From NCBI GenBank assembly GCA_030549495.1, contig JAUIRK010000982.1, positions 234,102-298,101 on the forward strand: a stretch of DNA of 64,000 bases. Direction: 5' to 3'. Source of the stretch: Nectonema munidae (taxonomy: Eukaryota; Nematomorpha; Nectonematoida; Nectonematidae). Shown here one piece after another: positions 23,956-36,790 of the stretch. Made by a program: the position numbers and the translations under genes. Within the stretch, counting starts at the first letter, position 1. Each line of letters starts with the position of its first letter. Below the pieces are notes generated by a model that did not search any database, was not told the DNA's origin, and saw only the letters and a list, made by a program, of their open reading frames with translations.

Positions 23956-24260
23956 CAGCGTTTTTCAAACTTTTTTTACTGCGACCCATAGCAAGAAGCA
24001 CAGTTTGCATCGCGACCCATAATACTTACGTGTAATAAGACAAATTCTGATCACTAGGTCTTTTATTCAGCATCAACAATTTATATGTATTTTTTTTTAT
24101 GATCTACACATTGTTTTATTTATTTGTATGAATAAAATATTAATACTTTTACATTTTCTTCACTTTGCTCTCCCGTGATGTCCTTTCTTTTTTGTCACGA
24201 CCCATTTTATTTTTGACACGACCCACTGAAGGGTCGGGACCCGCAGTTTGAAAAACGCTG
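23956..24260. mobile_element. hAT MITE, 305 bp, perfect target duplication
   Basis: Inverted ends CAGCGTTTTTCAAACTTTT and complement CAGCGTTTTTCAAACTGCG, flanked on both sides by the identical octamer TTTTAAAT (23948-23955 and 24261-24268). The interior repeats CGACCCA motifs. The intact duplication suggests a fairly recent insertion. Confidence 0.88.
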
Positions 24261-24395
24261 TTTTAAATGATCAATTCTTTTTTAAATTTTAAATTGTCTT
24301 TTTTCATGATAAATAAGGACATAAAAAATACAATTTAGCATTTTAAAAAATGATTTAGAATCTGAAAAAGATAATTCAAAACTTAAAATACTTTA

Positions 24396-24631
24396 AAAAC
24401 GTTGAATAAATCTTTTATTTAACAAAATACTAGCAATAATATTTCATTTAGTTTATTTTTTTGGTGGACACTCCACGCTTCCATTTTACGTCATATATAT
24501 CTGAAGAAGGTCATAGTGACCGAAATATTATTGCTAGTATTTTGTTAAATAAAAGATTTATTCAACGTTTTCAATTTATTTTCTTTACAACTTTTATTTA
24601 TTTATGAAGACTCAGCGCCATTTTATCTACA
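24396..24631. mobile_element. 236-bp hairpin insertion with 13-bp target duplication
   Basis: Bounded by TTAAAATACTTTA at 24383-24395 and again at 24632-24644 (13/13 identical). Arms 24397-24445 and 24522-24571 are almost perfect inverted repeats. The right arm begins exactly at GAAA of a stem-loop (24501-24525). Variable-length long target duplication points to target-primed retrotransposition, and Penelope-like elements are a plausible source. No ORF. Confidence 0.7.
24501..24525 (+). other. Hammerhead-ribozyme-like motif
   Basis: CTGAAGA, then a 5-bp stem GGTCA/TGACC with loop TAG, then GAAA. These are the conserved core boxes (CUGANGA, stem II, GAAA) of hammerhead ribozymes, which are known in Penelope-like retroelements. 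There is one extra A between the first box and stem II, and stems I and III are weak, so self-cleavage is uncertain. Confidence 0.35.
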
Positions 24632-24644
24632 TTAAAATACTTTA

Positions 24645-27016
24645 TATTAACAGATTTTTGACTAGTTTGATTACGGACTTTTTACAGATAGAGACCAAAA
24701 TAATATCGAATAAAAAAGATAAAAAAAACATCTAAAAAATCTCTAAACATTACACAAATCTCTATTGAAAAATAAAAAAACATTGAAACATAAACGGAAA
24801 ACCGAAAAAGATGAGCATTTTTAATAAAAAAAAAGAGCAAGTATATATTTAAGTTATTGATGAATTTTGATAATTCTCTAAAAGTAGTTATCAGTAAATC
24901 TCGTTTTCGATTTCGACAAAATGTTGTGAAGTTATTAAGTCAGAACCGATCACTGATTCTTTCAACTCATAAGACCTCGAGACAAGTGATTGGATACTCC
25001 CGACAACGCATATTGATTGGATAATAATAATCCAACCACAACAGTGTGCATTCATTTTTTCTATATGTAGCAATGTCTTTTTCATCACGTAGTTTGTGGG
25101 CACTAACGCGTAATTAAAATAAATCAATAAACGGTTTTATTGTTCCTTCCATACTAATTAATTGCTAGAATATTGATATCACAAACAAAATCAAAGTCTA
25201 CACAAAGTATTATGCTATGTATAGAATATCATGTCTTTTTATATCTGTTTGCATGCCTATATACTCACTCTCACTGTATACACACAATGATCATCAGATG
25301 TGTGATTATAGCGATCAATGATAAAATGGTATAATATATGGTGAAAATTTTATAATGATATAATGATGATGAATTAGAAGATTCAAACATAATATTTGTG
25401 TGAATGCTATAATTATTGCATAATACTTACTAGTCACATACATATATATCTCTATATTATTATACACAGACATAATGTGTGAAAAGTGTGCTCCTGGTAA
25501 AATGACTAGGAGTCCATAATTTCAATCAAAAGCACATATGTGTGAAGAATACGTAGAACTCGGAGTACATGTAGAACTTGGCTAGAAGCAAAAGAGAAGC
25601 TTGTTAAGTTCTGCTTCTGCATAATTAGTTGGCAAGATAGTCTTTTTTTATTATATGTTTTTCAACTTTCTGCGGGGATTTGGCATCTTAAAATACTTTT
25701 CATATAAACTCTTCGTGATTTCCTTATTTATTTCTAACTCAAGTGAGCCTTTGTATAATTTGTCCTTTAGACAAAAAATCCTATTAATAAGTTCATTTTG
25801 TTTTAGGAGAAAATTTGTATTTAGTGAATTTGTATTAGATACCTTTTTTTGCTCAAAGTTAAGTATGTGTGTTTATATATATATACACTAAATCTTGCTC
25901 TTTTATCTTGTGTGGTAAATATGAAAATATTTTAAGTTTTTTTATACATTTTAATTCTCTTCAAGTTCATGTGAATCTTTTTTGTTCATTTTTTCCATTT
26001 CCATAATTTATTTATTTTGCATACTTTCCAACAAATAAAATTTTCGCTTTTGTATTTTTTTGAATGTAACAGGAAACTTATTGTTTTGCTCCACCTTTCG
26101 ACATATGAATGTAATCGCTTCCTTTGGAAATGAATGTAAAATGGTTTGCTGTTAATTAATCCTTTGGTGACCAGAAAAATTAGACGATATTTATTAAAAA
26201 GCAGAAGATTCATATACAAAACTATTTGAAAAAGCAGACCAAGGTAAGATTGTTTATGTAACAATAATGAAGGTATATTGTTTAGGGTTAAACTTCATAA
26301 TTAAATAAACTTAATTATAATGTAAAAATTTCATATTTTGTGACAAATAGGTAAATACTTATGACCATATGTTTATAATGATCAAAGGCCAATTTGACCG
26401 TTTGGAATCAGAACTTTATTTCAGTTTTTCAATGAGGTAAATTGAAAAAGTTAAAAAATCTAAGTAATCGAGATACTTAAAATAAAATTTCAAACAATAT
26501 TTTATATTGAAAGCACCATTTTAAAATGCTACACAAAAGTTAAAAACTTTTCATTTTGAAAATGTGGTTTTATTTCATAGAAAGCATATGCTTGGTTGCA
26601 ATGTTTATGTATATTACATACATAATCTCATAACCCATACGGTTGAACGCGGGTAGACACAACTTGTTTATCATCTCAACCTGTATATACTAATAATGGT
26701 TTCTATTTCATAGTTTGTTATGTGCATGTTTTGATACAAATGATTAGGGAGTCAAGGTCAACTTTCTATTCATATTTTGCTAGATGTAAGATTTGATATA
26801 CTTCATTCGGAGAGACGATGTTACAAAAGTTATTACCTATATTTTTGCAATTTGCACAATTTTAATCCGCCCTTTTTGCCAGAAATAATTGACTAAAATT
26901 GGCGCTACGAGTTCAAAACGCATACAACATACCACGACGACATGGATTCAAAACGATGTCTTCATTTTTATTCCTTAGAAATATTATACAGATATGTTCC
27001 CAAAAACATTAGCGAC
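24645..27016. other. Intergenic, no gene seen
   Basis: AT-rich; short frames here have no family resemblance. Nothing repeated was recognised. Confidence 0.35.
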
Positions 27017-27020
27017 TTAA

Positions 27021-27168
27021 CCCATTTACGACCAATGTTCCTATTATGGAACATAAGTAATTTCATCTTCGTCTGCTTTTTTCAATGACGTTGAATATAA
27101 ATCGTCTGCGTTTTTTAGATATCGTCTGCGTTTTTAGATATCGTCTGCTTTGCTTGGCCTTAAATGGG
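27021..27168. mobile_element. piggyBac-like MITE, copy 3 (148 bp)
   Basis: Starts CCCATTTACGACCAATG and ends TTGGCCTTAAATGGG, flanked by TTAA (27017-27020) and TTAT (27169-27172). The interior repeats ATATCGTCTGCGTTTTT, echoing the ATCGTCTGCGTTT of the copies near 10 kb. Confidence 0.6.
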
Positions 27169-27172
27169 TTAT

Positions 27173-28688
27173 GATGAAATGGATAGAAAAATTTTTTGTA
27201 GCACGTGTGTTTTTACCTTTTTAAGTGAGTGTCTGTTACATATGGTAATATGTTTTATATATCATTCATCAAAGCTGTTTTTATTTTATAATTTAAATAA
27301 ACTTTCAAAAATAATTTTTTACATAAATTTAATATAATTCTTTTTTTTTGTACACATGGAATTGCAAAACCATTTTATGATACAAGAGTTATAGCTACCG
27401 ATTATTTTTTCTTCACATCAACTAGATGTCTTTTTACTTCTAAATATTTTGCGTTTTAGGAAAAAAAAGAAAGAAAGGTCTTTTCTTTTATTTTTCTCCC
27501 CGATAATCAAAATTTATTACAATTCTAAATATATCAACCTAAAAAAACTTCAAAATGCTATTACTATTTTTAATACTTTCATACAAAAAGACTAACTGTT
27601 TTTTTAACCTATTTTTTTATTATAAAAAAACTTAATAGTAATACCTGTCTCACTACACCTTACGGAAGTGAACACGCAAAGAAGGGTTCGTTATCAATAG
27701 AGTCGTCCTTGAATAGTTTATTTACGCCTTCCTATCTGTCATTTTGATTGCTCCATCTCATCATCTTTGCATTATTAATTCGATTGACATAAAATGCGGC
27801 AGGATAGTTACAAAAAACGAATTAAATCCATCCCCCTATCCAATGAGATTTCAAAGGGTTTAAAATGCTTTTCACTACACCAATAATTTTGAATTTTATA
27901 TCAATAAAAGAATTGTTTGTTTTGTGAGTAGACTTTCCAAATTACTTTACTTGTTTTATGCAGGCACAAATCCTTTTGAAATAAGTTTTAAAAATTATAA
28001 AAAAAAAATTGCCCCCATCCTCTTAATAATTTTAAGAATGCCCCTATTTTTAACTTATGATAAATTCAGGGTGAACTTTTCAAGTTTTTTTTCGAGATCA
28101 AAATTCATTTTTCTTCAGACACAAGAAAAGTTTAAATTACGAAATAAGAATAGATTTTGATTTTTTTCAATTTTTGTAAGATTTTTATGTTAAAAAAGCT
28201 TTTTTTTAGATCAATAAAAAATAAAATTTCATAATAAAGTTAGAAAAAGTATAGAGTGTTTCAAAAAAAAAGACATGAGAACTGCTTTTTTATGAATTTC
28301 AAATGGACCTTCTAAAGGATATTCAATTAAATTTAGAAGTAAATTTGTTCTATAAAACTCGCAAGCAAATAGAATTACCTTTTCTGGCTTGACATATACG
28401 CATATAAAAGTCTTTTCAGCAAACTTGCATAAATTATTAAATCAACGCCCGTATGCTGTTTCTCGTTCTTTCAGTGATTGATGTGGAAAACTGATTCAAA
28501 ATATAATTTAATGTTAGAATTTCTAATTTACACTTTTTTATGTCTTTACAAATTTTACCAATAAAAAAAAAACTTTTTTTAGTTTTTTTAATAAGGGAGC
28601 ACTTTTTTGACTAAAAATGGGGGTGCGGCTTATGTAAGTACGTTTGGACACTGGAGACAACCCCTGAAGTTTTTAGGAAGGGAATAAT
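27173..28688. other. Intergenic, no gene seen
   Basis: AT-rich. A possible transposon end (AGTGTTTCAAAAAAA) lies at about 28256, similar to GGTGTTTCAAAAAAATG near 55391; otherwise nothing. Confidence 0.3.
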
Positions 28689-28696
28689 GACTAGGG

Positions 28697-29261
<565 letters not shown>

Positions 29262-29269
29262 GACTAGAG

Positions 29270-31589
29270 TATTTAAATTGATACTTTTTTATAATAAAGT
29301 TTGTTCCGTGCTTGATTTGAAATAAAAAAGTTGAGGAGACAACGGGGTGAAAGTGATTGTGTTTTTGAATTTTCATTCAACTGCATATACCTAGATTTTG
29401 CTGTGCTTTAAATTTGTTGATTTTATATATTTGAGACAACTTGTTATAAATGATTTTTTAAAGGGGGATAGAGAGAGGCCATTTTATTTATCTATATGTT
29501 ATTAACGAAGTATTAGGTAGAAAAAAAAGCATACTATATTTTTTAAGAATAAGAGATCTCTAGGCTTATTATGGTTAGATAATGTCATTTTTAAAACATT
29601 TTTCAAAAAGTAAAACTTATTAATTTTGCTGGCCCAGGCATATTTTTATTGGTTTTTTCAACAAAGATTTGCAGAAGTATAGGAAAAAATGATTATTATG
29701 TATAATTGTACAAACTGGCAGGTATATATTTAAAAAAGCTAGATTATTGTAACAAAATTGAAATCGTAGAGAATTCTAGTTTTTATTTAATTTTGAAAAG
29801 CAACATATCGCATTCCACACTGAAAAAGACTTTTGGGAATACACTTCCCATTTTAAAATAGGATAGCGATCCTGGTGTTTGGAACATATTTCTTAGAATA
29901 AAACGCGTGTGCTCATGTTTTTTACAGCAAAAAGGAGGCAAAGAATACGCTCTTCTCGAAGTGCTGCCATATTTAAAATTTGCAGAAATATGAACAAAAT
30001 GAAAGTGTCATTTTACTCTACCTAGTCGGCTCAAGAAATCGGCGAATGATAAAAAAAATTACAATGCCTATTTATCCCGACCTAATCAGTATAAATTTAT
30101 ATCAACACAACCGTTCCTAAAATCAGTTGCTGTCACAGTGTTGACAGTTGGGCGAGAAGCATAAATTCAATCATTCTCAATGTATTCATGAGATTCAAAA
30201 ACGAAATAGCAAACTAGCTATTGTTACAAAGTGACGTTTTCAGATTTTGTGTCTTTTCCTTGAATTGAATAAAACAAATGTATATAATTCCGAATTAATA
30301 TAAAGTGGAATCAAAGCCATATCATAGGGAAGGACAAGTGCGCATATGGCTGACTGCGACCAAAATAAATATATCATAGAATACGCATTCATCATTAGAA
30401 ACGAGAAAAAGCTTGAAAATTCCTATCGCATCTGTTGGAGTTCAATTTTGACGGTTTCATAAAAAATTCTCTAATAGTAAAATACTTAAATGGCGGTGTA
30501 ACTGTATAATCTGTAACCCGGTCATCGATTTGGTATGATTATTGTTTAAAAATGATAGTAAAATTTTTTTATATGGAGGGTTCGCAAATGTTGTCAGCCA
30601 ATTTTTAGTTATTTTTCAAAGCCCCCCCCCCCCACTCCCTTCCTATTGTCAACTTTTGTCCCCGCCCCTCCCAGTTTTGATTGACATAATTTGTGAATGA
30701 TCCCCAAAAAATTCAGTTTAATCTAGAGCTACATAACATAGGAAAAGTGAGTAACAAAATTTATTATACAAATATCTAAACTTAAATAATATTGAATAAT
30801 GATAAATAAAAATCAATATAATCACAATAAATATCAACAAAAAAGTATTTAACAATAATAACGCAGTAATAATGGAAAAAAAGCACAAAATAAAATTAAA
30901 AAAATGAAAAATTATCAAACAATCTAATCAACAAAATTCGTCAATAGAAAATCTCAAACACTATATTTGTATTGTATAAGTAAGCCTTTATATATATATA
31001 TATGTGTGTAATGTGTATATATATATATTCTAATCTAGTATAAAAATCTGAAGTTTTATATACACAACATAGATCATACGTATCATAACATATACAAAGC
31101 TAGTATAAAATTTTCAATTAAATCTATCAAATAAGTTAAAAGATTTGCATATTTTGGTTTTTGTAGCATTTTCTTTGTTGTGAAGGACTAAAAAGATTCC
31201 ATTAAATTTCATTGCTTAAATAATAGACAGGGTTAGGCAGTAATTGAGGATGTCGATAAAACAAGGCATTTTCCATCACACTCAAAAATGGAAATTCAGC
31301 CATTTAAACTGATAACATTAAATTGGTATGGAAAAATACTGCAAAAAATGTAGATAAATTTGAATGTGAGAAAATATCAAAAGGGCGTACGTGTGACAAA
31401 GTAATCGTGAAGAAACGTTTCGTTTTAAATGTTATCGTAACATTTCGTTTTCGAGTTAGCGTTTTCAAGGAGGTTCTATAAGATTATCCTAATTGAAAGC
31501 ATTCGAAAAGAATCGCATTGAAGAAGTAAAAATGTTGTCCAAAAACGAAAGACAGAAAATATAGGATTTGGGGAAGCAAAAATAAATTT
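29270..31589. other. Intergenic, downstream of the kinase gene
   Basis: No coding signal. Poly-C near 30622 and (TA)n near 30990-31030. TTTATT on the plus strand near 30757 could be a distant polyadenylation signal for the minus-strand kinase; its 3' UTR extent is unknown. Confidence 0.35.
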
Positions 31590-33836
31590 TCATGTAAAAA
31601 CGAGATTGGAACTTGAGGAAAAATTCGCCGGAAAATTGTTATCCCTTTGTGATGAGGAATTCGTTGGCAAATTGTTAACTACTCCACTATCAAAATGTAG
31701 GAGGGAGAAATCGGACTTTCGAATATCGGAAGATGAATGATTGCGTGGTAAGTAAGAGTTGGATGTTGAAGAAGTGGAACTGTTTAAATGCTTATAGTAT
31801 AATTCAGTACCATTCACATTATTCAACTCCAGATTGTTGTTGTTATTTTGGCGCCAAAATTCGCATGATTTACGAAAAGAAGCTGTATTGAACTCTCTTT
31901 GAATATTGCCCAAAATCCAGTTATGATTTAAAATTTCAAAAGAAGAATAACGAAGATTTGAATTTGGATGTAGCATGTTATAAACCAACTCTTTCGCTTC
32001 AAGAGATACGTTGCACCAGTGTTCTTCGGGAAATTTCAAGTCTCCTTGAAGAATCAGATCAAAAAGCTTTTCTTGATCATCTAAATCATCACAATTGAAG
32101 GGCGGAAAGCCACACAACAAAATGTAAAGAATGACACCTGCAGCCCAAACATCAATCTTCATTCCGTAGCCGCATTCAGAGAGAATTTCGGGCGCAACAT
32201 ATGCAGGAGTTCCGCAAACGATGTAGAGCAAATCTTTATCACTACTCAACTGCACAGCCAGACCAAAGTCACCAAGTTTGGCAGTTATGCGTCCTTTAGC
32301 ATCAACTTGCAACAAAATGTTCTCTGGCTTTACATCCCTATGCACAATTCTTAGAGTGTGAAGGTAGTTTATGGCATTGCATAGATTGTATATCAGCTCA
32401 CAAGCTTCACTCTCATCATACTTAACCTTTGATACAATGGCATCAAACAAGTCACCACCCTCAACAAGTTCTAAGATGAGATAGTACTCGTTCACCGTTT
32501 CAAACTCGTACAAAAGTTGAATGATGTTCGGGTGGTAAATTTTGCGCAGTATAACAATCTCATTGTAAACGAGTTCTCTTTCAAAATCATTTTTGCAATT
32601 ATTTTTGTCTGTTATCTTAATTGCAAATTTTTTACGACTTTTCTTGTCTTGACATTGTCGAACGATCGCAAAATTGCCATCACCAATAATGTCACCTATG
32701 ATAAATTGATCTGTAATTATGGGCGGATAATATGATTTGTGGGTATTGTAGGATAAACATAGGGATCTACGCTTATAATTCTCGTCTTTCTTACGAGGCG
32801 ATTTACTCCTTGACTTGTATTTAGAAGAATTAGCAGGTCTGTTGCAATAAGATTGTCTAGTTTTACTTAGCGGATCCGTGGAACACCCATTACGCAAATC
32901 ACGTGACAGATACTTTTGTTCTTCTTGACTCAAGGCTAGGTCATCTTTACCGCACTTATCAGAACCAATAGCCAAAAAAATATAATCATCTTGAAAAAAA
33001 TCTGATAAAGTATTAACTGATACACCGTTAAGTTTTAAAACTTTCTTAACAGGTCCTGAGTCTAATTTAACACTACTTGTTATCAAATCTAATACCTGAT
33101 CGAAACTAAACGCAGTTTTTTTATTTAAAAGAAGTTTTGAAATTTTCCTGGGTTTGGTACCATTTCTAATAACTATTATTAATTTGGGTTTGATATACGT
33201 GTTGCGGTCTGGATCAAGAAAATCGTATTTGGAATCTTTATAATTAAAATTTTTGCTTTCGTTGGTAATTTTAGAAGTGGATTTAAAATAGAGATGATTA
33301 ATTCTATGGTACTTGGCAAAAGACCATGTAGGATGTTGAGGTATAGAATCATAATCGATGGATTTAAAATTATTATCGGAGGAACAACAAACATAACTTT
33401 TTCCGTCTAATAAATTATCGACAGAATTAATTTCAGTTTTACCATCTGTAGTTAAAATATGTCGAACACCATAAGGAAGAGTAAAATGATTACTTATACT
33501 CTTGTTAAGAGCAGTGAGCAAGGATTCCCAACAACGATATCTTTCGATGGAAATAGCAAAAACAATACCAGAAAAAACATTATCACCATTTCTAAAGAAT
33601 TTAACTTTTTTAGCTTTGGAATTATTAATAATTTTTATAACAGAACTTTTTAAAATTTGTTTTCTTTGTCGCAAAAATTGTTTACTTTTGAATTGTGTAT
33701 TTTCTTTGGAGTTTGATTTATTAGAATATATTTCCTTTTTTTGTAGATTTGTAGGAGTTTTAAAATAATTAGTGAGTGAATTACTAGAGTTAGATTTATG
33801 AACTACAACGGGAACTTTCAAAAGAGTATTCTCCAT
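31590..33836 (-). CDS. DCLK: Doublecortin-like kinase (DCLK), single-exon
   Basis: A microtubule-associated Ser/Thr kinase of 748 residues, close to the usual 730-770 of animal DCLK1/2. Two doublecortin domains lie at about residues 77-160 (KKVKFFRNGDNVFSGIVFA, LTTDGKTEINSVDNLLDG) and 217-295 (KPKLIIVIRNG, VLKLNGVSVNTLSDFF). A basic Ser/Lys/Arg-rich linker follows, then a CaMK-group kinase domain at about 378-641. The kinase looks catalytically complete: P-loop GDGNFA (385-390), AIK lysine 407, NE glutamate 426, HRDVKPEN (499-506), DFG (523-525), APE (549-551). CGTPAYVAPEIL and GYGMKIDVWAAGVILYILLC are close to DCLK family signatures. The tail is Asn/Ser-rich. The ATG is the first Met after an in-frame TGA about 60 bases upstream. 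No intron interrupts the ORF, which is unusual for this family; no poly-A tract after the stop was seen to prove a retrocopy. DCX domains bind and stabilise microtubules in neurons and dividing cells. Confidence 0.95.
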   Translation of the reverse strand: MENTLLKVPVVVHKSNSSNSLTNYFKTPTNLQKKEIYSNKSNSKENTQFKSKQFLRQRKQILKSSVIKIINNSKAKKVKFFRNGDNVFSGIVFAISIERYRCWESLLTALNKSISNHFTLPYGVRHILTTDGKTEINSVDNLLDGKSYVCCSSDNNFKSIDYDSIPQHPTWSFAKYHRINHLYFKSTSKITNESKNFNYKDSKYDFLDPDRNTYIKPKLIIVIRNGTKPRKISKLLLNKKTAFSFDQVLDLITSSVKLDSGPVKKVLKLNGVSVNTLSDFFQDDYIFLAIGSDKCGKDDLALSQEEQKYLSRDLRNGCSTDPLSKTRQSYCNRPANSSKYKSRSKSPRKKDENYKRRSLCLSYNTHKSYYPPIITDQFIIGDIIGDGNFAIVRQCQDKKSRKKFAIKITDKNNCKNDFERELVYNEIVILRKIYHPNIIQLLYEFETVNEYYLILELVEGGDLFDAIVSKVKYDESEACELIYNLCNAINYLHTLRIVHRDVKPENILLQVDAKGRITAKLGDFGLAVQLSSDKDLLYIVCGTPAYVAPEILSECGYGMKIDVWAAGVILYILLCGFPPFNCDDLDDQEKLFDLILQGDLKFPEEHWCNVSLEAKELVYNMLHPNSNLRYSSFEILNHNWILGNIQREFNTASFRKSCEFWRQNNNNNLELNNVNGTELYYKHLNSSTSSTSNSYLPRNHSSSDIRKSDFSLLHFDSGVVNNLPTNSSSQRDNNFPANFSSSSNLVFT

Positions 33837-34050
33837 TGCATTACCATAACGAAAAAATCGGGTCAGTCTAAAAAGTGCTGGAGAAAAAGTGCTTCAAGCT
33901 GGAGCAAAAGTAAATTAAAAATAAAATTTTAATAAATTTCAAATATTAAAATATAACGAATAAAATAAGCTTATTTTTATATATATACTTTTCTTAATTT
34001 AAAAAGAACGACTCAATTTCTAACTCATATTTTACATAATCATATTCATG
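33837..34050. other. Upstream region of the kinase gene
   Basis: About 200 bases between the kinase start codon and the next repeat. AT-rich, with a TATATATA run near 33981. No confident promoter element. Confidence 0.3.
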
Positions 34051-34053
34051 TTG

Positions 34054-34697
34054 GTTGGTTGGAGATATCAAAGCATATCAATCATAAATTGCATTAATTA
34101 ACAATCCCAAATAGTAACTTCTCTTGATTTATTTTTTAAAATTTGATTCCAAGTGGTTTATGAGGATTTGATTCCATGAATATTAAGTTTGATGAAGAAA
34201 GGAATAACATTGGAAGAATATATTAACAAAGATTGGAGCAAGAAAAGCTATTTTATTTATAATATATTTTTTGAGAAGAATTTTATGTGTAAATGCATCA
34301 ACTCTGTTACATTTATGCTTGTTAAAGCTTTCAGTAAAATCGAAATTTTATACGCAATCGATTGTTTTAATTTGTTTGATTTAATTCTTGGAATAAATAT
34401 GTTTGATTTTCTCCTTGTATCATGCTGATACAATTCACAATTGAATTTGAACATGTGTGCATAATTGAAAGAAAAAAAATCATGTAAATAGAGTAACACC
34501 CTATATGTTTATCAGTTTGTTGTTGGAGATATCAAAGCACTTTGTGCCGTAAGGCTATATGCTCTCATTATGTTTAAGATAGTTAATAACAGTTTTGTGA
34601 ACTTGTTTTTGACAGTTGAGACAATTGGGGGTCGAATCCATGACCTTCAACTGTTAAGCTCAGAGGTACACCTTAACAATCATTGAGGCCCAGAATC
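34054..34697 (-). mobile_element. tRNA-headed element, long form, copy A
   Basis: Read on the minus strand: a tRNA-like head (34508-34697; B-box region GGATTCGACCCC), then the module ending GTGCTTTGATATCTCCAAC, then a ~430-bp AT-rich tail with no ORF, ending with another TGCTTTGATATCTCCAACC at 34054-34075. The copy at 45475-46190 (plus strand) has the same order. The tRNA-like head suggests a SINE; the long tail is unexplained. Confidence 0.65.
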
Positions 34698-35162
34698 ATA
34701 TTGATGTGAACTAACTTATTCTTTAAAAATATATCTGTAATATTTTTACTTTTTTAAAATTTTTTAAAACTGTTAAATATTTATTAAACTTATATTAAAA
34801 AATAAAATCATGTAAATTGATTCAACTTATTTCATTGTATTGTTAACTTCACTAGTATTTTGCCTAAAATTTTTTAAGATAATAGATCATTTTAACTGAC
34901 TTTTTTGATTTTAATGTATACTGCTTCAATTTTGTTCATTTAAATACCTAAACTATTTTGATCTTGCATTTTAAATTTCTAGAGATCTGTAAATAATTTA
35001 AATTGTTTAATTTTTATATATGTTTTATGTCAAATTATCTTAATGCTAAACATATCTTTAATTATTTGAAATTTCTAAACAACATTAGAAGGAGTTTATT
35101 TTTTTTTGAAATTATTTTTTTTTAATGTTGTTTTTTTAAACATTTTTATACATATAACTTAA

Positions 35163-35341
35163 TTAGAGTCTCAATGGTTGTTAGGGTGTACCTCTCAGCT
35201 TAACAGTTGAAGGTCAGGGGTTCGATCCCCAAGGCTCCCAACTTTAAAAACAAATTCACAAAAACTGTGATTAATCATCTTAAGCATAATGCGAGCATAT
35301 AGCCTTACGGCTGAAAGTGCTTTGATATCTCCAACCAACAT
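35163..35341 (+). mobile_element. tRNA-headed element, short form, copy C
   Basis: A-box-like TGGTTGTTAGGGTG and B-box GGGTTCGATCC (35219-35229) in a tRNA-like head, then CAAATTCACAAAAACTGTG and the terminal module TGCTTTGATATCTCCAACC. It lacks the long tail of copies A and B. It lies head-to-head with copy A, so the pair forms a 1.29-kb inverted arrangement with identical outer 20-mers. Confidence 0.7.
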
Positions 35342-36790
35342 ATAACTTGATTAATTTATTAACTGCTATAATACATAATAAATTTTCTGTCGTTTTTATA
35401 TAGAAAAGCAAATAAATGAGATATTCGCTTAATTCCATTATTTGTAACAAAATTTATTTTTTAATTTAATAATTAATTGTTTAACTCAGAAATTCTTCTA
35501 CACAAATCATCAGGCCTTTGACAACAAATCTCCATGCCGAGCTTCAATTTTACATTTAATCAAAAATAATGCAGTTTCATATATAAATTATGCTAAAATA
35601 TGCTAGATAATTTAAACACATTTGATATAGATTTTAATATTTATTCACGTGATAAATTTGCTTGAATGGTCAGCTAATTTTTCATCATCACCATATGCTC
35701 CTATGATATGTGCTTATTATCCTGTGATATGACTGTGAGACAGACAGTCAACGGAAGTTTTAATTTCGCTATAACTTTCTTTAAAAGAATAATGATATAA
35801 TATGCACTGATCCAATATATATATATATTTTTTATATAATTTTAGGTTAACTTTTTTCAGAGTAGTACCATTTTATTTTTTAAGTTTCTTTTATATAGGA
35901 AGTTTCTGGATGATAATTTAAACTTTTTTATAAGCACCACTGCTATACATTTGGTGTTTGTCATACAGTTCACGAAAAAATAGAGTTCGAACTGTCTTCA
36001 AAATGTAAGAAACTGAATTTCAAACAATATCAGTCCTCATTTTGATCAAAATATATAGTAATTCTATAAAGATCCTTCATATCACATTGTCAGAACAAAA
36101 AGTTGCATTAATGAAGATGTCAATCAGTTAGTTGTTTTAACTAGGTTATTTAAATTTGAAAATTAGGAAAATCTTTGAAAATTCATAGTTAAATCAGATA
36201 TAAAAATAAAGTAAATTATCAATTGTAAAATTTAGTTAATTTAATTTGATGAATATTATAAATGTTTTTTAGGTACTTTTTTTCACTTGAGAAATTTTTT
36301 TATTAATTTTTTGTAACTAGTTCATTCAACTGATTTTTGAGTTAGTATAATTCTATGATAATCAGAAAATAGTCAAAAAACTCTTTTCACTTCATGTTAT
36401 TTCAACACAAAGTTTAACATATTCACCGTTTTGAAGTTATTTTTTATAAAAATTTTTGTTAAAAGCAAATTTATCAACATAAATTTTTTTGATAACATCT
36501 GAAAAAGTCGATATATCGGGTGATGCAAATAATTGTAAGTTATACCCAGTAAAGTTTTAATATTGAGGAAGTTTGATGTACTATTTTTATCTTTGAAATT
36601 CTCAAAATAGAAATTGAACATATGGATAAATGAAATATATTATGAAAGTTTTTGAAACTTTCAAACAAGTCATGTTCCAGCACTGATAATTTTATTATAT
36701 AATGATTAATTTTTATCGGAAAAATTTAAGATCGCAGTTTCCATTCCACAAAATTCCACTTATTTGTTACTAAGAATACAAAATGAAATA
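35342..36790. other. Intergenic, no gene seen
   Basis: AT-rich, no coding signal or recognised repeat. Confidence 0.3.

Noticed and set aside
33179-33768. Open frames antisense or out of frame within the DCLK gene
   Set aside because: They are shadows of the 748-codon frame, which has full domain content.
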